This document shows, one piece after another, positions 1 through 10,779 of a stretch of 64,000 nt of DNA (position 1 is the first letter of the stretch; each line of letters starts with the position of its first letter). The notes under the pieces were generated by a model, which saw only the letters and a program-made list of their open reading frames with translations, was not told the DNA's origin and ran no database searches. The DNA is from Linum tenue (taxonomy: Eukaryota; Streptophyta; Magnoliopsida; Malpighiales; Linaceae): contig CAMGYJ010000005.1 in assembly GCA_946122785.1 (NCBI GenBank), positions 82,268,547 through 82,332,546 of the forward strand, read 5' to 3'. The position numbers and the translations under genes are program-made.

Positions 1-115
1 ATATAGAGACTCCTCCATTTATAGAGGCTCCATTGGAGCCAACTTTCCCCTAAATATAAAGGCTCCTCCATTTATAGAGGCTCCATTGGAGTTAGCCTTA
101 TAACTTAAATCCAAA
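1..115. repeat. Two-copy tandem repeat with inverted motif
   Basis: A unit containing CTCCATTTATAGAGGCTCC and CATTGGAG occurs twice about 53 bp apart, near 10-38 and 63-93. The motif is partly self-complementary, as in fragments of small inverted-repeat elements. The window edge cuts the first copy, so the full element cannot be defined. No coding sequence is supported here. Confidence 0.6.
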
Positions 116-702
116 ATTTCAATATAATTTATTGTTTTCAAATAGCAATCAAACATACAAAAGTTACAGTAAAATGAGTTTTGTTGGCCAAAAACACACA
201 AAACTAATCCTACATAACAATATAACAAAATTGAAAAGCTAACTTACTGAGGGTGCGTTACACGCATGTGCCCTTCTCAGCGAAACACACATGCAGTGTA
301 CTTTTCAGAGTGCGGTGATGCATTGACAAATCAAGCATTGGGATAAACGAACGATAAATAAATTAAAACAACAAAATTAGGGGTTTTTTCTTCATTGATA
401 TCTAAAACTGAACTTCAAAGTACATATATATTGAAAAACACCCAAAAATCCTAAACTGAATCCTAACCCATTCGGGCAACCCCTTAGGACCTTCTTGACC
501 TTTACCCCACAAAGACCTTACTATAATTATCTATCCAAAACACCCCATAACAATAATAATCCCCTCCCAATTCGCCTAATAGTAGCGGACTTCCCCCTAA
601 CAATATTAATTAATATTCATAATCTATCACCCATCACGAAGCCTCCAAAGTGATTGTTGTTTGTTTTTTTCCCCCATACCTAGTGGTCCCCAGTCCCCAC
701 CT
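116..702. other. AT-rich intergenic DNA, no gene seen
   Basis: No reading frame here has recognisable protein character, and I see no RNA gene or defined repeat. The stretch lies between the tandem repeat at the window edge and a MULE-like MITE. Confidence 0.6.
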
Positions 703-712
703 CATTTAACCC

Positions 713-1160
713 AGCCTAGTTATTCAGCTAACTTGAAAATTCGTTAGTATATACTAACTAATATCCAAAATGTATGAACTAATATCCAAGTCTGTTAAGT
801 ATTTAGATAGCACAGACTAGTATTCAAAACATCACAAACTAGTATCCTGATAGCAGATACCAACTAATATCCACAATCGACCAACTAGTATTCAATATGG
901 ATTACTCTTATGGGTTATCTGGATACTCTTATGTGTTATCTGGATACTAATTATGTGCTGTTTGGATACTATTCTGTGTTGTCTAGATATTAGTTTGTGA
1001 ATTTGAGATAATAGTTGATTCATGGTGGATATCAGTTAGCAAATTTTGAATACTAGTTTGTGCTCTCTAGATACTTTAGTACTTGGATATTAGTTCATGT
1101 ATTTTAGAAATCAGTTAGTATCTGCTAACGAATCTTAAAATTAGCAGATTAACTTTCCCC
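713..1160. mobile_element. MULE-like MITE with long inverted arms
   Basis: The two ends are inverted copies: ATTCGTTAGTATATACTAAC near 740 pairs with the complement of the sequence near 1110-1133, and the similarity runs out through AGTTATTC near 718. The direct repeat CATTTAACCC lies immediately outside both ends (703-712 and 1161-1170), consistent with the 9-10 bp target duplication of Mutator-like elements. It is non-coding and about 450 bp long. The interior repeats the phrase GGATACT/ACTAATATCC many times in both orientations, so the transcript would fold strongly. Confidence 0.65.
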
Positions 1161-1210
1161 CATTTAACCCCCTGTTGCACCAACCCAACTAAGATGTAAA
1201 ATAATATCCT

Positions 1211-2765
1211 AAGACTGTCTCCAACGCAAACCTCAAATTTAGGATTCTCACCAAAAATAGAGTTCCCGCAGTTCCAACGGGGTGGCAAAAATGAGGCTCA
1301 AGATAGGGTGCATAACCATGGGTTATGCACCCATCAATAACCAAATATGGACCCTTCATTTAGAAAATCCAGATCTAAGAATGGAGAATTAAAGACCATT
1401 TTTATTTTCCCTATCTTTCTTAATCGACTCATATCTTTTTCGTTTTAACTGGGATTTTAATTTTTTTTTACACAGATGGAACGAGTTCATCGTGCTCTAC
1501 AAAATGAGATCAATTTTCAAAAAAAAATTGAGAGAAAAATACTGGCCTCTCGGTACCAACTACATACCATATGGTATTTTCTTCGTTTTTAATTCATTTT
1601 TTAAAACGTTTGCACAGAAGGGACGAGTTCATCATGATCTATTGGATCTACAAATTTCTGGGTGAACAAATTACAGGACCAAAAAATACCACACAATACC
1701 ATACAATACCACTCTGGTACCGGGTAGTATTTTGTGGTACACAATGTTAAAAGTCGTAAATGACAATTAATATACTTATACTATCATGTATTCAACCATC
1801 CTATAGTCTTGGCTTGTTCATACCACTATGGTACGCTTTTCAACCCATAGGTATGCTCTTATTTCAATATCAGTCAATACCATATGGTATAGACTGGTAA
1901 AAAATGGCTCAATTTTTTTTGTTCGAAAAATATATCAAAGTGAATATCATTTTGAAGAGCACAATTAATCTGATCTAACTATGCAAAAAAATTAAATTTC
2001 GACTTAAAACGAGTGAGAAATCGTCCGTCAAAGATTAAAGAAAGGAAAATTAAAGGTTTTCCAGGAGAGAAAGGGATGCTGATGTCATGCTGATGTGAAC
2101 GGATTACTCATGGTTACTCACCATAAGGTTACTAACCTGATCCGTTACAAAAAATGGGGAAGGTCGCTTTTTTTGGGTGATTCCCCATATTTGAGGAGTG
2201 GTTTTGGAGCTGGGCCCGCCCACCAACTGTATACATATATATTTTTTATTTGATTGATAATCAAGGGTTATTTGATTAATTAAGAAGACTTAATACTTGT
2301 ATTTTTATAGTGTTATTTAATTTGTGTTTATATTTTGTTTAATCTTTATGTGTTATGTGATTTACCTTTATCATTTCAAGTGTTGTGTGTAATCTTTAAA
2401 CTTTACCATTATCAAGTGTTGTGTGTAATCTATGAGTTGTATCATTTGAACTATCACATGAACTCCTTCAATTTTATTATTTTCAAGTGTTGTGTGTAAA
2501 ACTCAAATTAGGTCAATAATTTTTTGCCAAAAAAATTCGGTCTCGAAATTTAAAAAAAATTCTATCGAAAAATTTGTAATTGAAAATGATAGTGAACTAT
2601 ACAAAAGTTAACATAAACAAATTATATTAAGACTTTCATAAGTACATTTTTAAATAAATAAATAAATAATTGAAAAATCTCCAAAATTTTGAGAATATAG
2701 TATTGGAGCAAATATGAAAAAATAGGGATGATTCCCAAATTTGGGGACTTGCATTAGACTTGGTC
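1211..2765. mobile_element. MITE (Harbinger- or MULE-like) interrupted by another element
   Basis: Left end AAGACTGTCTCCAACGC and right end (complement) GACCAAGTCTAATGC are imperfect inverted repeats. The flanks share the exact 9-mer TAATATCCT (1202-1210 and 2766-2774), which fits a MULE. The termini also fit a Harbinger element if the target duplication is only TAA, because GACTGTCTCC follows TAA on the left and GGTC precedes TAA on the right. A family A element (1295-2147) sits inside it. No coding capacity. Confidence 0.55.
1295..2147 (-). mobile_element. Family A MULE-like MITE, copy 1 (nested)
   Basis: This is the same family as 35151-36426 and 61405-62262. It begins GGCTCAAGATAGGGTGCAT, contains the shared phrase AACGAGTGAGAAATCGTCCG near 2018, and ends CCTGATCCGTTA. 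The flanks CAAAAATGA and CAAAAAATG look like a slightly altered 9-bp duplication. Both ends contain short hairpins (ATAACCATGGGTTAT on the left). Strand is assigned relative to copy 3, arbitrarily plus. Non-coding. Confidence 0.6.
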
Positions 2766-2774
2766 TAATATCCT

Positions 2775-4269
2775 CATGTGGTCCTGTGGCTTCTGATTTG
2801 GTCATTGGTTAACCATTAGGTTGCGGCCATCCTTATGAATAACACAGATAGGCGTTAATGAACCAGTAACGAAAACAATCTGCAAATAAAAAAATTAAGT
2901 ATAACCAAATCCAGTAACAAATTTCCCAAGTTACATTAATCATTTATCTCTTCTATACTCCAAGAAGCAACATTAGTATCTGACATTCAAAAGGAATATG
3001 AAGAAACGCAATTTATTGGACAGATCAGCGGTGGTTGAGGTGTGTGATGATCTGAGGATGGAACTGAATAGTGTAACAGTGACGACTGCGAGACTGAAGG
3101 AGACATTTCCAACTAAAAAGTCAACAGCTAGACAGGAAGTATGTGTAGGAACAAACAATCTGAAAAAACGATTCCCAGAAGCTAGTTTCTGGTGTGTAGT
3201 GTCTTGTTGTAGTTGATTGTTCCCAGAGGTTTTGTTTTCCCATATTGTACGTGATGATGCATATCGATCTATATAATGACGGGTCAAATTAGAAAGACCA
3301 AGTTTCAAGGCTAGCTATCTACGTACAGCTTCCTCGGAGTTACGATGCCACCTTGCTGCCTGCGTACGGATCAAATCATGAGGTTCTTTTGTTTTGGGGC
3401 TATCGTTTGTTTTCTCCTGTTGCCATGCAACCATTTTTCGATCCCTCGTTGGATTTGAACACTCGGATTTGAACCAGCTGCGTGACTGGATCTAACGAAA
3501 TCACTCCAATCTCCAACTGAAAGCCACAAACCGCACAGCAGCCGAACACGTGTGGCCTTCCGACCTCCGAGGTTTGTACTTTAATTTGTCAAGGACAACT
3601 AATCCTGTGCACTGGGAAAGTTTGTTCCGTGATATCGAAGGGGGGGTTTGGACGAAAGATACGTACGAAATGAAAGGGAAACAACGCGCTGCAGACTCGA
3701 CTCGTTTTGGCGTTTTGGTCACTCAAGTTCTACTGTTTCAATACAGTGTTTATGTATATATCAGGCCTATAGCTACGAACAGTAATACGAACTTTGCCCA
3801 CAATGTATGTGTAGGGGATTGGAACACTTATTACTGTTAGTCAGTGAGTGGCTGTCTGTTGGCAACTTGCCATGCTTCGTTAATTAATTTTATGTTTGTG
3901 TTAATTATGTTAATAACTTAATATCAATTATGCATGAGCTATACAGCCAGATGGGACTCAAGTTTGTAACATCCTTGAATAACATTTTAAATTCATGTGG
4001 TGGATGTGTGCTAAGATACATAATAATAACTCGATCTACTAAAACTAGTTTTTATAGTATGCAACCAATGTTTTTATATAAAAAAAAAAGTTTATGTGTT
4101 TGAATTATTAATTATCATCCTTAGTAATGTTGATTTGAGCAAAAATTTATCATGCTCGTGTGTAAGCTTCTTTTATTATAAGGATGAGCGATTTTATTCA
4201 AACACATAACCCAAAAGTTTGGGCGGGCACACGACTGAGTGGTTGGGATGGATTATGTCAAATTGAGAC

Positions 4270-4276
<7 letters not shown>
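2775..4276. other. Intergenic DNA, no supported gene
   Basis: Short frames at 2998-3216 and 3550-3840 (plus) and opposite them on the minus strand have no recognisable motif, and both strands are open over the same interval, so I do not call genes. The composition at 3300-3720 is less AT-rich than its surroundings, which could mark an old gene or element fragment. Confidence 0.4.

Positions 4277-4319
<43 letters not shown>
4277..4319. repeat. TA microsatellite
   Basis: An uninterrupted TA run of about 42 bp. It directly abuts the left end of a MITE-like arm at 4320, as at 41789-41824 beside the full-length relative. Confidence 0.95.
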
Positions 4320-4321
<2 letters not shown>

Positions 4322-4432
4322 GGAGTTCTACGGTACCCAGGGTGAAATCCGGGGTACCGCATACCAAGAGTAAGAAAACGCTATCCAAAATTTGAATTGA
4401 TTTATCTTTCGGACATGATACTATACTCACCA
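4320..4432 (-). mobile_element. Truncated arm of a TA-microsatellite MITE
   Basis: Starts GGGGAGTTCTACGGTACCC and follows the complement of the right arm of the element at 41386-41788 for about 110 bp, including TCTTTCGGACAT. It then stops at another AT-rich stretch (ATATATATATTT). Only one arm remains, which suggests deletion between the terminal repeats or between the flanking TA runs. Confidence 0.65.
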
Positions 4433-5151
4433 TATATATATTTCACAATTATTCAATATCTTTATAATATTGTACGAAAATTAGGAAGGGTAATTAATTG
4501 GGAATAATTATCTTAATAGAATTCATATTTTTTTAATGAGGACTATTATCTTTCTAAAAACGTGTGACTTATTCTTTACTAAAAGAAGGGAAATTCTTGT
4601 ATTTTGGTTGATTTATGTTTTAGTTTCAAGAGTTGTAGATCCCTTTTTGGGTTGGCTATATCTGGGTTTTGTGTTTCTCTGGTTTTATTTCTTAAGCACA
4701 GATCGGCCAACTGTGTGCTTGTGTTTTCTGACCTTGATCTTATCCCGATCTTCTTTGTTGGTTTTCCTTGTAATTGTCATTCAAAGTGCAATGTAAGTAG
4801 TATTTTTGTTTTATGAAAAAAGACTCATCATTTTGTGAGGTCAAACAAAGAAGAGAGTGTTCTTTAAGGATATTTGATTTTAGCACGAACCAATAGAAAG
4901 TTAAAGTGAATGTATTATCCTCGAAGCGATTGTTGATAGTATGTTGTGATAACATGAGGAAATGCCACAAATGTTTTAGATAAAATGACTTAATCTACGT
5001 CTAAGCTAAATTGATAACAACTATACTTAGGATGTGTTGATTGAACAATAAAAAGGTTGGAATATGAGCGGTAAGGTGGAGTATAAAGTGTAAGTTACCT
5101 AAGGGTGTTCGAAATTAAATAAAAAAACTAGAAATATAATTTCTTAAATTA
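4433..5151. other. Intergenic DNA, no supported gene
   Basis: A hydrophobic frame at 4536-4796 arises from T-rich sequence and is matched by open frames in another phase (4604-4816) and on the other strand. I see no domain motif and do not call a gene. Confidence 0.5.
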
Positions 5152-5156
5152 GAAAA

Positions 5157-5580
5157 TGTAAGGGGAAAAGGCCGAAAAGGACGCGTATGCCACACGCGCC
5201 GCACTTAGGCGTCCCGCTCAACCATGGAAAGTCGCCTGATCACGAGTGGGTACGCGGGGCTCAATGTCGCGAAGTCCGCACAATAGAGACGCGTAACTTA
5301 AACCGTTGAAGGAATACCGGTGGGCTCGCGTATTTGCACCTGACTACCGGTCTTGTCGTCAAGATTCACCCACCAAACTCATGAAGACTATAAATACCGC
5401 ATTTACTATATGAGAAAGAGGACTTTTGGCTTCTCTCTTACTCCCTCTCTCTAAAAAAACCCTTTGTATTCTCTCTGTTTTGTAAGATCATCTTTGCCCT
5501 CATTTCCCTTTCCCTATCGAATTAGCGTCAAGTCCCAGTCTTCACCGTGCAAATCTCCTATACTCAGCCTTGCACAAACA
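5157..5580 (+). repeat. 5' LTR of the gypsy element
   Basis: Begins TGTAAGGGGAAAAGGCC and ends TTGCACAAACA. A TATA box (TATAAATA) lies at 5389-5396, followed by a pyrimidine-rich leader, so transcription would start near 5420. The matching 3' copy is at 13734-14155. Confidence 0.93.
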
Positions 5581-5601
5581 ATTGGCGCCCACCGTGGGGC
5601 A
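5581..5601 (+). promoter_or_regulatory. Candidate tRNA primer-binding site
   Basis: ATTGGCGCCCACCGTGGGG immediately follows the 5' LTR. A TGGCGCC-containing site in this position is common in plant gypsy elements and would prime minus-strand DNA synthesis. I cannot name the tRNA with certainty. Confidence 0.6.
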
Positions 5602-7000
5602 ATGACTACAAATTCCAGGGGAAAGGAACCTCAAACCGAGGAGGAAACAACCCCGATCAAGGCTACGATCCGTCAAATCCTATTCAACCCGCCCGCAAGC
5701 TCTGACGCGATAAGACTTTTCCAAGCCACCAATAATCCAGACGCCGTGTTGATCGAAGAAGAAGAAGTGGAACTGACCCCGAAGGAGATGCACCAGCAAA
5801 TGGAAAGGCAGAATAAAGACATCGCCGATATGCAAGGTAAAATGGGCCAAGTCATCGCACTCCTGAGAACCCAGGCAAACGCCTCACTTCCGGAGGCGAA
5901 TCCTTCCGCCGGCCGTCCAACCACATCAGCATAGGGTACCCCCAATATCGGAGAAGGGCGGTAAGGTCTTGAATACCTCAAGCAGCATCTCTCGCCCGCC
6001 TATAGAGCTCCACCCAAAACCATCCTGCACCAGCCCCTCTGCGCTACGATCATGGCGGAGCAGATGGTAGGAAACCCCCCGACTCTACCAACCTACAACG
6101 GGACAACTAACCCGGAAGATCACGTCAGCGCCTTCTGCATGCAGATGCAACTCCAAACGTGTTCCAACGCGGTTCTGTGCCGCACCTTTCCATCCACCTT
6201 CGCGGGAACCTGCCTCATTTGGTATAACCGCCTGCCGAACGGAATCATCCAAACGTTCGAAGAATTCATCCGCCTGTTCACCACCAAATTCGCCTCCTAA
6301 AAGAGAAGACCGTTACATATGGCGGCGCTCGTCGATGTACGCCAAAAGGAAAACGAAAGCCTAAGGGCATTCTACTCAAGGTGGTCGCGCGTCGCAATGG
6401 CGGTCCACGACCTAACGACCGAAAACATTGCACGACATCTCATGAATTCAACAAGCAACTCCGAGCTAAGCCGTTCATTAGCCAAGCGCCCTGTAATGTC
6501 TTCTCCTGAGTTAGAAGCCAAGGTGGAAAAGGCGATCACCTTAGAAGAAACACTGGGGGCTGGTTTTGTCCGCCGATTCAAGCCCAAGGGGGGGGAAGAG
6601 AAGAGCAGCCGCGGCGCCAGCCACCCCTTTCTTTGACTCATCTTGACAACGGATTCGGAAAATCGCACATGGTACCCGCCGCCGACCCCCAGAGAAAGCA
6701 CTCTCCCGAGCGGAACAGAAATGAAAGGAACTTCACGCCGCTGAACGACACGGTGAGGAACATCTTCCACACAATCAGAGAAAAAGGCTATCACGTAAAC
6801 TGGCCAGGCCCACAATGGCAGCCCGAGAACCGGCGCGATCACCGCAAGTACTGTGAATTCCACCGTGAAACCGGCCACCTCACGGAACATTGCAACAGCC
6901 TCAAATTTGAGATTGAAGCTCTTATCGCGCGGGGACATCTTTCAGAATATGTGCGGACGGACAACCCCGCACCGCCACAAAGCCACCAACCCCTCTAGCG
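5602..7000 (+). pseudogene. gag remnant of the gypsy element
   Basis: The likely start is the ATG at 5602, just after the primer site. The coding sense is broken by stops and frame changes near 5934, 6299 and 6636. The piece at 6052-6300 has the plant gypsy gag signature (YNGTTNPEDHV at its start, a FEEFIRLFTTKF block at its end). The piece at 6319-6636 continues it with SLRAFYSRW and a Leu/Glu-rich helix. Near 6850-6905 is a zinc-knuckle variant spaced C-x2-H-x4-H-x4-C (CEFHRETGHLTEHC) instead of the usual CCHC. Gag would form the particle shell; this copy cannot encode an intact one. Confidence 0.8.
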
Positions 7001-7139
7001 GGATACAATGAGGAAAGCGACGACTTGGTAATTCAGAAATAAATTGGAGTAGTGACGGCAGAAGGAACCCGACCGCCCAAGAGAACGAAAAGAGAAAGAG
7101 GAATTGAGTGCGCGACGACAGCATAAAGACCATCATTAC

Positions 7140-8345
7140 CACTGTGTTTCGGCAATGATGAGTACCCAGAGGGAGGACCGTCCGAGGACCTGCTGTTGGT
7201 CACCGCCCTAATCGATGCATGTAAGGTACAACAGTTGCTCATTGATGGAGGCAGCGCGCCAGACATCCTCTTCAAACAGACCCTAGATCTGATGGATGTT
7301 GATCCGCGGATGATTCATCGGGCGGAAGGGAATTTAGTGGGATTCTCGTGATCACGAGTGTCGGTCTTAGGATCCATCACTCTCTGGTCTTGTTGGGCGA
7401 TCAGACCCCACGTGCAACTAAGCAAATCGAATTCAACATCGTGGATGACAAATCCCCACACAATGGGATCCTGGGGTGCCCAGTCCTCGGAAATTTCAAA
7501 GCGCTACCGTCCACATGCCACCAGCTCATAAAATTCCCAACTCTGAAGGGGACAGGATTTGCGAGGGGGGAGCATCGAGAGCCCACAACACAAAAAAGAA
7601 AAAACATTATAGACACCAGAGTTGAAGAGGAACCGCGTCCATGTCCGGCGAATTCAGATATTAGATACCATTGGACTCCACCCAGCCGGACCAGCAGATC
7701 TGTCTGTCTGCTCACGTCCCCGATAACATGAAGTAACCGCTCACACAACTTTTGATGGAATAAAAGAAACTCTTCGCGTGGAGCACGCAAGACATGCCAG
7801 GAGTCAAAAGGGAAACCGCAGAACACAATTTGGCGGTGCCAAAAAACGCCGAACCTGTACAACAAGGACGACGGACTTTCACGGGGGAAAAGTTGAAGGC
7901 CATCAAAGAAGAAGTGTCTCGTTTGTTAGAAGCGGGCCTGATCAGACCCATCCAATATCCTAGATGGCTTTCCAATGTGGTTTTGGTCAAGAAGGCGTCA
8001 GGGGCATGGAGAATGTGCGTAGACTATACGACGCTCAACAAAGTGTGTCCTAGTGACCCCTATCCGCTCCCGCGGATAGATCAGCTAGTGGATGCGACGT
8101 CCAACCACGAAATGCTATCGTTCTTGGACACATGATCACCAAACGCGAGATCGAAGTGGATCCTAAGCAGATTGAAGCTATCCGCCAGCTGAAAGCTCCC
8201 AGGAGTGCACAACAAGTCCAGTCACTAGCCGAAAAGCTCGCCACCCTAGGGAGATTCATCCCTCGCTCAGCCGATCTGTGCACGCCCTTTTTCCATACCC
8301 TTAAAGCGGGAACCAAGCTTAAATGGGATGTCGCGTGTGAAAAGG
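7140..8345 (+). pseudogene. Protease and truncated reverse transcriptase
   Basis: Protease remnant near 7195-7310 carries LLIDGGSAPDILF, the active-site block in the D-G/N-G-S form. After a broken linker, reverse transcriptase starts near 7880 with EEVSRLLEAGLIRPIQYP and NVVLVKKASGAWRMCVDY, then PYPLPRIDQLVDAT. At 8115-8135 the sequence jumps from the LSFLD block straight to the LGHMITKREIEVDP block. The whole palm, including the YxDD catalytic box, is therefore missing. The sequence then continues through the connection region (KLATLGRFIPRSAD). The enzyme could not polymerise DNA. Confidence 0.85.
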
Positions 8346-8389
8346 CTTTTCGAAGAACTCAAAATGTATCTTGTATCCCCGCTGATGTT

Positions 8390-9125
8390 GGTTGCCCCAA
8401 TGGCGAATGAAATGCTTTACCTTTACATCGTGGTGTCAGTCAGAGCGGTGAGCGTAGTGCTAATTTTGAGAACAAACGCCACTGGCGAAAGGGCGGTATA
8501 TTATACGTCATGCATATTGATGGCCCAAAATTTGTTGCCGTACTTCCAAACACATATAGTCACATTGCTAACAAAGTTGCCTCTCAAAAAGATCCTAAGC
8601 TAAATGGAAGTCGCGGGGCGGATGGTGAAGTGGGCGGCAGAGCTCTCTGAATACGACATCAAATACGTGCCACGACCAGCCATTAAAGGACAAGTACTAG
8701 CATATTTCATAGCCGAAGGTGTGGTGCTCGATACCGCACCTAATGGAACATGGGAAGTTCACGTCGATGGGGATGCCAGTAAACACGAAGCGGGAGCAGG
8801 GATGGTAATCCACACTCCATTAGGCGTCATCCATGAAATGGCCATACGCTTACGAATGCTGAAAACAAACAACACGACGGAATACGAGGCAGTACTGGCA
8901 GGCTTGCGAGCCGCCAACGAATTGGGTGCAAGAACGGTGGGTCTTATCAGATTCCACCCTGGTAGTCAATCAACTGAACAGTGTCCTCGATGCAAAGGAA
9001 GAAGGACTCACACAATACATACCAAGGATAAACGCAGAGGCCAAAAAATTTCATTCCATCGTATATGTGCATGTCCCGCGGGAGGAAAATATTCACGTCG
9101 ACGCCCTGTCTAAGCTCACTATAGC
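8390..9125 (+). pseudogene. Dual RNase H region of the gypsy element
   Basis: 8390-8600 keeps pieces of the usual gypsy RNase H (VYYTSCIL-like start, PLKKIL end) with an internal loss, followed by WAAELSEYDIKYVPRPAIKG. A second RNase H follows from about 8745. WEVHVDGDAS supplies the first Asp, NTTEYEAVLAGL the Glu, VLSDSTLVVNQLN the next Asp and ENIHVDALSKL the last Asp. One frameshift near 8935-8945 separates the second and third blocks. A second, archaeal-type RNase H between RNase H and integrase is a known feature of Tat-lineage elements. Confidence 0.8.
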
Positions 9126-9289
9126 CACAGATTTCGAGGAAGCCCGATTGGTCTCGGTGCATAAGGAGGCAAGCCTATACGATGTTGAATGCGCGACAAA
9201 CAATGCTGCTAACAATGCCGAAGAAGACTGGCGTAACCCCATACTTGAATATCTCACAACGGGCCAGGTCACCGCCGACCCAAAAGAGG

Positions 9290-10475
9290 CTTGGGCTCTT
9301 CGACAAAAGGCGGCTCGATGACAATCATCAGCCAAAAGCTATACATAGGATCGCATACATGGGCGTACCTGAAGTGTTTGGGCTCTGAGGAAGCAACACA
9401 GGTAGTACGCAAAGGAATATGCTCCATGCACCACGGCGCGAGAAGCCTGGAAAGGTCAATCCTACTGAGCGACTACTATTGGCCACGTATCAAAAAAGAT
9501 GCCAAAGCGTACGTCGACCGGTGCCACAAATGCCAAATACATTCCCGTCTGCATCACCTGCCGTCCGCGAATCTACAATCAAACATCAGCCCATGGCCGT
9601 TTGCACAATGGGGAGTAGACTTACTTGGGTCGTCCCTACAGCCAAAGGAAAGCGGAAATACCTGATAGTGGCGGTAGACTATTTCACAAAGTGGCTGGAA
9701 GCGGAGCCTTTGGCGTCGATCAAGGCTCACCATGTAACTCGATTCCTCACTCAGAACATTCTATCCAGGTTCGGTACGCCGCAATCATTGATCTTTGACC
9801 ATGGCACCCAGTTTGGCTGTAAAGAGGAGATAGACTTCTGTGATCATATCGGCACCATCGCCAGATTTGCATCAGTCACATATCCTCAAGCGAACGGCCA
9901 GGCAGAAGCGGCGAACAAGGCTATAATACACGGCCTGCACACCCGCCTAAATGAAGCCAAGGGCAATTTGCCAGACGAGCTCCAAAGCATCTTGTGGTCT
10001 CACCACACAACATACAAAACTGCCACAGGGGACGGAGACACCATTCACACTCACTTATGGCACTGAGGGAGTCATCCCCATCGAAACAAACGTCCCCACC
10101 GCCCGAGTTGAGCTATACAGTGAGGCTGACAATGAAGAGATGCGTCTGGTAGAGCTCGACCTTGCCACCGAACGCTGAGAGTTAGCAGCCATTCGACTTG
10201 CGGCAGTGAAAGCACAAGTGGCTAGGTACCACAACGCGAAACTCCGCCCTCACAACCTTAAACATGAAGACCAAGTGCTACGTCGGAATTTCCTCCCAGA
10301 CAGAAATCACGGAAAATTGCCGCATCATGGGAAGGGCCATACAAGATAAGGGAGGTTATAGGCACGAATACATTCAAACTGGCGCAATTGAGCAGAACAA
10401 AAATACTAAGAACATGGAACGCTCAGAATTTGCATCTATAACAAACCGCCCAAATTATGTAATGTGCATAGCATG
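9290..10475 (+). pseudogene. Integrase remnant of the gypsy element
   Basis: The N-terminal zinc-binding region is visible as MHHGARSLE and CHKCQ (9420-9540). The catalytic core keeps all three acidic positions: Asp in WGVDLLG near 9615, Asp in IFDHGTQF near 9795, Glu in NGQAEAANKAI near 9905. Frame changes near 9650, 10040 and 10178 break it. The C-terminal tail continues to about 10460 with KIREVIGTNTFKLAQLS. No chromodomain is seen, as expected for the Tat/Athila side of the gypsy family. Confidence 0.85.
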
Positions 10476-10489
10476 ACCTTTGTATCTAT

Positions 10490-10705
10490 TAATATACGAG
10501 TGCAGATCTGCCTCTCTATTACGAGAATGTCTTTTCTCAGCGCAATGCATACGAGTGCGAATCTGCCTCACTACTACGAGAGCAACCCTCTCAATACAAA
10601 CTTAAAAATCGAAGTTTGCTCAGCGCAATGCATACGAGTGTGAATCCGCCTCACTATACGAGAGCAACTCTCTCAATACCAACATAAAAGTCAACTTGCA
10701 AAGCA
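10490..10705 (+). repeat. Imperfect tandem repeats downstream of integrase
   Basis: CATACGAGTG, AATCTGCCTCACTA and GAGAGCAA recur with a spacing of roughly 60-95 bp, at about 10495, 10548 and 10630. Each unit includes TCAGCGCAATGCATACGAGT. Tandem repeats in the spacer after integrase are common in Tat-type elements. Non-coding. Confidence 0.7.
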
Positions 10706-10779
10706 ATTCAAACATGCATTAATTAAAACAAAAGGGGCATACGCCCCAGAATGTTGGAGTGGCGAAACGTCAGTTCAGT

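Noticed and set aside
2973..3840. Overlapping short frames on both strands
   Set aside because: Open in several phases at once, no motif, and composition is explained by a locally less AT-rich stretch.
4536..4970. Hydrophobic frame that could suggest a membrane protein
   Set aside because: T-rich DNA yields Leu/Phe/Val on translation; overlapping frames are equally open and no start or promoter context supports it.
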